Assembly: GCA_900546615.1 (NCBI GenBank)
Contig: URDJ01000046.1
Location: 1 to 16,811 of the forward strand
Source of the DNA: an uncultured Eubacteriales bacterium
Lineage (GTDB): Bacteria > Bacillota > Clostridia > Oscillospirales > Oscillospiraceae
Direction: 5' to 3'
Length of the DNA: 16,811 nt
Shown: positions 13,769 through 16,811 of the stretch, in pieces
Position numbering within the stretch: position 1 is the stretch's first letter
Layout: the number at the start of each line of letters is the position of its first letter
Position numbers and translations under genes: made by a program
The notes under the pieces: generated by a model
The model's input: only the letters and a program-made list of their open reading frames with translations
What the model was told of the DNA's origin: nothing
Database searches by the model: none

Positions 13769-13785
13769 GTTTTATCCTCTGTCCG

Positions 13786-14937
13786 CTACCTTCCGTACAG
13801 CGACGATCTCAAGGGTTTGGGCCGGTATTTGACCCCGGACACCAACCCCATCGCCGCGAACATAGAGAACAGCGACGAGCCGCCGTAGCTGAAGAACGGC
13901 AGCGTGATGCCGACCACCGGCGCTATGCCTATACACATGCCCACATTCTCAAAGGTCTGGAACACCACCGTAGCGGCCACACCCATGCACACCAGCATCG
14001 ACATCGTGTTCCCCGAGCGCAGGCCGACCTGCACGCAGCGCACCACGATTATCATGAGCAGCAAAAGCACAAGGCAGGCCCCGATCAGCCCCAGTTCCTC
14101 GCCTATGACCGCGAAAATGAAGTCCGAGTGCTTGACCGGTATGGCGCTCGACTGGCTTTGAGTGCCCTCGCCCAGGCCCGCGCCTGAAAGCTGTCCGGAG
14201 GCAAGAGCGATCTTGGCCTGGTTCTGCTGCCAGTTTATCCCGGTATTGTTCGGGTCGATGGAGCTGTCGTACGGCGCCAGGATGCGCTGTTGCTGATACT
14301 CGGACAGCATATATGTCCACATGAAAGGTATGACCGCCGCCATCGCCGCGGCGCCCATCACGAACCAGTAGATCTTCACCCCCGCCATGAACAGCATGAC
14401 GGCAAAGATGAAAAAGTACACCAGCGCGCTGCCCAGGTCCTGCGCCGTCACAAGTATGACGCCGAACACAACGATGAAATGCCCGACGATCTGTCCTATC
14501 GAGGCAATCGAATTCAGATTCTTATATTCCTTCAGATACGCCAGCTGCTTCGCAAGGACTATGATGAAGGCAAGCTTTACTATCTCGGTTGGCTGTATGC
14601 CTATGCCGAAGAAGCGAAGCCAGCCGTTGTTGCCGGTCTCGCTCTGTCCGCCGAAGACCAGCAGCGCGCCCAGCAGCAGCGCGCTCAGTATATACAGGAT
14701 GCCCCAGTGCTGAGCGAAAATGTCCACGTCTATTATCGTCATGCCGATGAACAGCAGCACGCCGAGGCCGAGCGCCAGCGTCTGCACTATGACGTACTGC
14801 GCCGAGCCGTTCGAATACGACTGTGTGGCGCTCGCTATCATTATGATGCCGTACACGGAGCAGATAAGGCTCATAATAAGCAAAAACAGATCCGCCCGTT
14901 TCAAGAAATCCCGCACGAGCGGAAGGAATTTTTTCAA
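13786..14937 (-). CDS. rodA: Rod-shape-determining protein RodA (SEDS peptidoglycan glycosyltransferase)
   Basis: A 383-residue SEDS-family membrane protein that polymerises lipid II into glycan strands for side-wall growth, with a partner class B penicillin-binding protein. About ten membrane spans are visible. Motifs are GNNGWLRFFGIGIQPTEIVK (102-121), NWQQNQAKIALASGQLSGAG (235-254), the RodA-type GEGTQSQSSAIP, then KHSDFIFAVIGEE with the catalytic aspartate D272, and ITLPFFSYGGSS. The GTQSQ loop favours RodA over FtsW or SpoVE. The start is a TTG at 14937, supported by GAGGTG seven bases upstream (14945-14950). No mreBCD or penicillin-binding protein gene is beside it, so the gene is an isolated unit with its own promoter. 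Confidence 0.93.
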   Translation of the reverse strand: MKKFLPLVRDFLKRADLFLLIMSLICSVYGIIMIASATQSYSNGSAQYVIVQTLALGLGVLLFIGMTIIDVDIFAQHWGILYILSALLLGALLVFGGQSETGNNGWLRFFGIGIQPTEIVKLAFIIVLAKQLAYLKEYKNLNSIASIGQIVGHFIVVFGVILVTAQDLGSALVYFFIFAVMLFMAGVKIYWFVMGAAAMAAVIPFMWTYMLSEYQQQRILAPYDSSIDPNNTGINWQQNQAKIALASGQLSGAGLGEGTQSQSSAIPVKHSDFIFAVIGEELGLIGACLVLLLLMIIVVRCVQVGLRSGNTMSMLVCMGVAATVVFQTFENVGMCIGIAPVVGITLPFFSYGGSSLFSMFAAMGLVSGVKYRPKPLRSSLYGR

Positions 14938-14968
14938 GCGCTTTCACCTCGATTTCCGCTGACATTGA

Positions 14969-14997
14969 ATTATATCATATTCTTTGACTTTACGCAA
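14969..14997 (-). promoter_or_regulatory. Promoter of rodA
   Basis: Minus-strand TTGCGT (14992-14997), a 17-base spacer, and a perfect TATAAT (14969-14974). The predicted start is near 14962, about 25 bases before the TTG start codon. Confidence 0.75.
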
Positions 14998-15017
14998 CGC
15001 CGAAGCTGGTGTATAAT
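14989..15017 (+). promoter_or_regulatory. Promoter of tsaE-tsaB-upp
   Basis: TTTACG (14989-14994), a 17-base spacer, and a perfect TATAAT (15012-15017). Its -35 box shares bases 14992-14994 with the -35 box of the rodA promoter on the other strand. A TTGACT at 14984-14989 is a better -35 by sequence but would lie 22 bases from the -10. Confidence 0.7.
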
Positions 15018-15046
15018 ATTGAGCCGCAGAAGAAAGGAGGCGGCTC

Positions 15047-15472
15047 ATGTCGGAGACAGTTTCAAACAGCGAGCGGGAAACGGAGCTTGCGGGCGAGCGC
15101 TTTGGCCAAAGGGTGCCCGATGGCGCCGTCGTAGCCATGTATGGGGAGCTCGGTTCGGGCAAGACCGCCTTTGTACGCGGCATGGCCCGCGGCATGGGCA
15201 TAGACTGCCGCGTCTCCAGCCCGACCTTCACCATAGTCAACGAGTACCTCGGGGAGAGGGAGCTTATCCACTTCGACATGTACAGGCTCGCCTCGGCCGA
15301 TGAGCTGTGGGACATCGGCTGGGAAGACTACCTCGCCCGCGGCGCGGTCTGCGCCGTCGAGTGGAGCGAGAACGTCGAGGACGCGTTCTACGGCGACGAG
15401 ATAAGGGTGATATTTGAGAAGACGGGCGAGAATTCCCGGCTCATCAGGATAGAGGGGGGATCTGAGTGCTGA
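15047..15472 (+). CDS. tsaE: tRNA threonylcarbamoyladenosine biosynthesis ATPase TsaE
   Basis: A 141-residue P-loop ATPase (YjeE family) needed, with TsaB, TsaC and TsaD, to make the t6A base at position 37 of ANN-reading tRNAs. It has the Walker A motif GELGSGKT at 33-40, the switch-like SSPTFTIVNEY from 57, HFDMYR at 75-80 and the EWSE motif at 105-108. The length is normal. AAAGGAGG lies seven bases before the ATG. The 3' end overlaps tsaB by 7 bases, which implies coupling. tsaE-tsaB pairs are common in Firmicutes. Confidence 0.96.
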   Translation: MSETVSNSERETELAGERFGQRVPDGAVVAMYGELGSGKTAFVRGMARGMGIDCRVSSPTFTIVNEYLGERELIHFDMYRLASADELWDIGWEDYLARGAVCAVEWSENVEDAFYGDEIRVIFEKTGENSRLIRIEGGSEC

Positions 15473-16164
15473 TACTGGGACTGGAATCCTCGGCGAAGGC
15501 GGCGTCGGTCGCGCTCTGCCGGGATGGAGAGCTCATAGCTCAGTATAGCCAGTGCTCGGGACTGACACACAGCCGGACGCTGCTGCCCATGGTGGAGGAC
15601 ATACTGAAGAATACCGAGACGAAGCTCTCGGAGGTCGACGCTGTGGCTGTGGCGCGCGGGCCGGGCTCCTTTACCGGCATACGCATAGGCGTTGCGGCGG
15701 TGAAGGGTCTGTGCTGGGGCGCGGAAAAGCCGGCGACAGGCGTCTCGACCCTCGCAGCCATGGCCTGGAACGGCGTGGCGGCGGGCGAGGGCACGCTTGT
15801 GTGCTGCTGCATGGACGCGAGAAGGCAGCAGGTGTATAACGCGATATTCGAGATAAAAGACGCAAAACCCGAGAGGCTTGTTCCCGACCGCGCGATATCG
15901 GTGGAGGAGCTGGCAAAAGAGCTGGAAAAATGCGAAAAACGCGTTTTTCTTGTTGGAGACGGGGCAAAGCTGTGCTATAATCGTCTGGGCGAGCTGGGCG
16001 TCGCCTGCACGATAGCGCCGGAGCCGATCCTGCATCAGAACGCCTACGGCGTATGCAGGGCGGCCGAGAGCGAAACAGCGGCTCCGGCGGCGGAGCTGCT
16101 GCCGGTGTATCTGAGGCTTTCCCAGGCTGAGCGCGAGCGGCAGGCGAGGCTGTCGCGGACATAA
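15466..16164 (+). CDS. tsaB: tRNA threonylcarbamoyladenosine biosynthesis protein TsaB
   Basis: A 232-residue ASKHA-fold protein that pairs with TsaD as the non-catalytic partner in t6A synthesis. It has ILGLESSAKAASVAL at the N-terminus, the THSR motif at 34-37 (a degenerate form of the metal-binding segment of TsaD) and ARGPGSFTGIRIG at 63-75. It starts with a GTG at 15466 behind AGGGGGGA, inside the tsaE coding end. The usual neighbours rimI and tsaD do not follow; upp does instead. Confidence 0.95.
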   Translation: MLILGLESSAKAASVALCRDGELIAQYSQCSGLTHSRTLLPMVEDILKNTETKLSEVDAVAVARGPGSFTGIRIGVAAVKGLCWGAEKPATGVSTLAAMAWNGVAAGEGTLVCCCMDARRQQVYNAIFEIKDAKPERLVPDRAISVEELAKELEKCEKRVFLVGDGAKLCYNRLGELGVACTIAPEPILHQNAYGVCRAAESETAAPAAELLPVYLRLSQAERERQARLSRT

Positions 16165-16185
16165 ATACAAAAGGAGACGAACCAC

Positions 16186-16811
16186 ATGAGCAATGTGCAC
16201 GTATTCGACCATCCCCTCATCCAGCACAAGCTGGCCATCCTTAGAGATAAGGATACCGGCTCCAAGGCCTTCCGCGAGCTTGTCAGTGAGATCGCGATGC
16301 TGATGTGCTACGAGGCGACCCGCGACCTGCCTCTCGAGGAGGCCGAGGTCGAGACCCCGATGGGCAAGGCCCAGTGCCGTCACATAGCCGGCAAGAAGCT
16401 GGCCGTGGTGCCCATACTCCGCGCCGGTCTCGGCATGGTGGACGGCATGGTTGCGCTGATGCCGAACGTCAAGGTCGGCCACATAGGACTTTACCGCGAC
16501 CCGAACACGCTCGAGCCTGTGAAGTACTACTTCAAGATGCCGCCCGATATCGAGGAGCGCGACGCGATAATAGTCGACCCGATGCTGGCGACCGGCGGCA
16601 GCGCAGCCGCGGCGGCGATGTTCCTCAAGGAAGTCGGCGTAAAGCACATAAAGCTCATGAGCATCATAGGCGCGCCCGAAGGCGTCGAGCGCATGCAGGC
16701 CGAGCACCCGGACGTCGACATCTATGTCGCCGCCATGGATGAGCGCCTCAACGACCACGGCTACATCGTCCCCGGTCTCGGCGACGCCGGCGACCGCATC
16801 TTCGGCACCAA
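16186..16811 (+). CDS. upp: Uracil phosphoribosyltransferase, 3' end cut by the window
   Basis: The reading frame is open for 208 codons to the window edge, and the family usually ends one residue later, so only the last codon and the stop are missing. The enzyme makes UMP from uracil and PRPP in pyrimidine salvage. [14 protein letters not shown] lies at about 73-86, the PRPP-binding loop DPMLATGGS at 131-139 and the uracil-binding C-terminal segment [10 protein letters not shown] at 199-208. AAGGAG at 16170-16175 precedes the ATG. It lies 21 bases after tsaB, with no promoter or terminator visible between them, so co-transcription is likely. Confidence 0.96.
   Translation, partial: MSNVHVFDHPLIQHKLAILRDKDTGSKAFRELVSEIAMLMCYEATRDLPLEEAEVETPMGKAQCRHIAGKKLAVVPILRAGLGMVDGMVALMPNVKVGHIGLYRDPNTLEPVKYYFKMPPDIEERDAIIVDPMLATGGSAAAAAMFLKEVGVKHIKLMSIIGAPEGVERMQAEHPDVDIYVAAMDERLNDHGYIVPGLGDAGDRIFGT

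Noticed and set aside
15388..16758. Very long minus-strand ORF (456 codons) antisense to tsaB and upp
   Set aside because: It mirrors the codons of two well-recognised genes. Its translation is rich in H, R, L and A with no domain and no ribosome-binding site, as expected of shadow frames in GC-rich DNA.
1..16811. CRISPR array, tRNA/rRNA genes, IS elements, phage genes, toxin-antitoxin pairs
   Set aside because: No regularly spaced repeats, cloverleaf-like segments, transposase or integrase motifs, or small paired ORFs with ribosome-binding sites were seen.

Overview
The window looks like chromosomal DNA of an anaerobic, high-GC Firmicute, most likely a gut-type clostridium of the Oscillospiraceae or a relative. 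Four things point that way: ribosome-binding sites of the AGGAGG type, sigma-A-like promoters, a ferredoxin-linked 2-oxoacid oxidoreductase with a Cat1/Cat2-type CoA-transferase, and proteins that read like clostridial homologues. This is inferred from protein character; no 16S rRNA or other taxonomic marker is present.

Layout. (1) 1-2520: housekeeping RNA and translation genes, namely the 3' end of rpsO, a terminator, a structured leader and the complete pnp gene, closed by a strong bidirectional terminator. (2) 2532-6174, minus strand: two tandem M20 amidohydrolase/peptidase genes behind a multi-span permease gene. (3) 6175-6500: a divergent control region with two promoters and several inverted repeats. 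(4) 6501-7262: a GntR/FCD-type repressor gene with its own terminator. (5) 7535-13688, plus strand: a tight seven-gene cluster encoding a ketopantoate-reductase-family protein, a CoA-transferase, the four subunits of a 2-oxoacid:ferredoxin oxidoreductase in the order delta-alpha-beta-gamma, and an MFS carrier of the oxalate/formate-antiporter type. A strong bidirectional terminator closes it. (6) 13786-16811: housekeeping genes again. rodA on the minus strand is divergent from tsaE-tsaB-upp, with back-to-back overlapping promoters; upp is cut by the window edge about one codon before its end.

Reading of the middle section (inference). About 11 kb of catabolic genes sits between conserved housekeeping genes and is fenced by strong terminators on both sides, as an accessory metabolic cassette would be. 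The genes fit one route: import of a substrate, hydrolysis of an amide (N-acyl amino acid) by the M20 enzymes, interconversion of a 2-hydroxy and a 2-oxo acid by the ketopantoate-reductase homologue, oxidative decarboxylation to an acyl-CoA with reduced ferredoxin, recovery of the CoA bond by CoA transfer to another acid, and export of the product acid by the MFS carrier. A GntR/FCD regulator in the middle would sense an acid intermediate. The substrate cannot be read from the sequence. Candidates are branched-chain or other 2-oxo acids and, more speculatively, pantothenate or pantoate. I found no CRISPR array, tRNA, rRNA, insertion sequence or phage gene.
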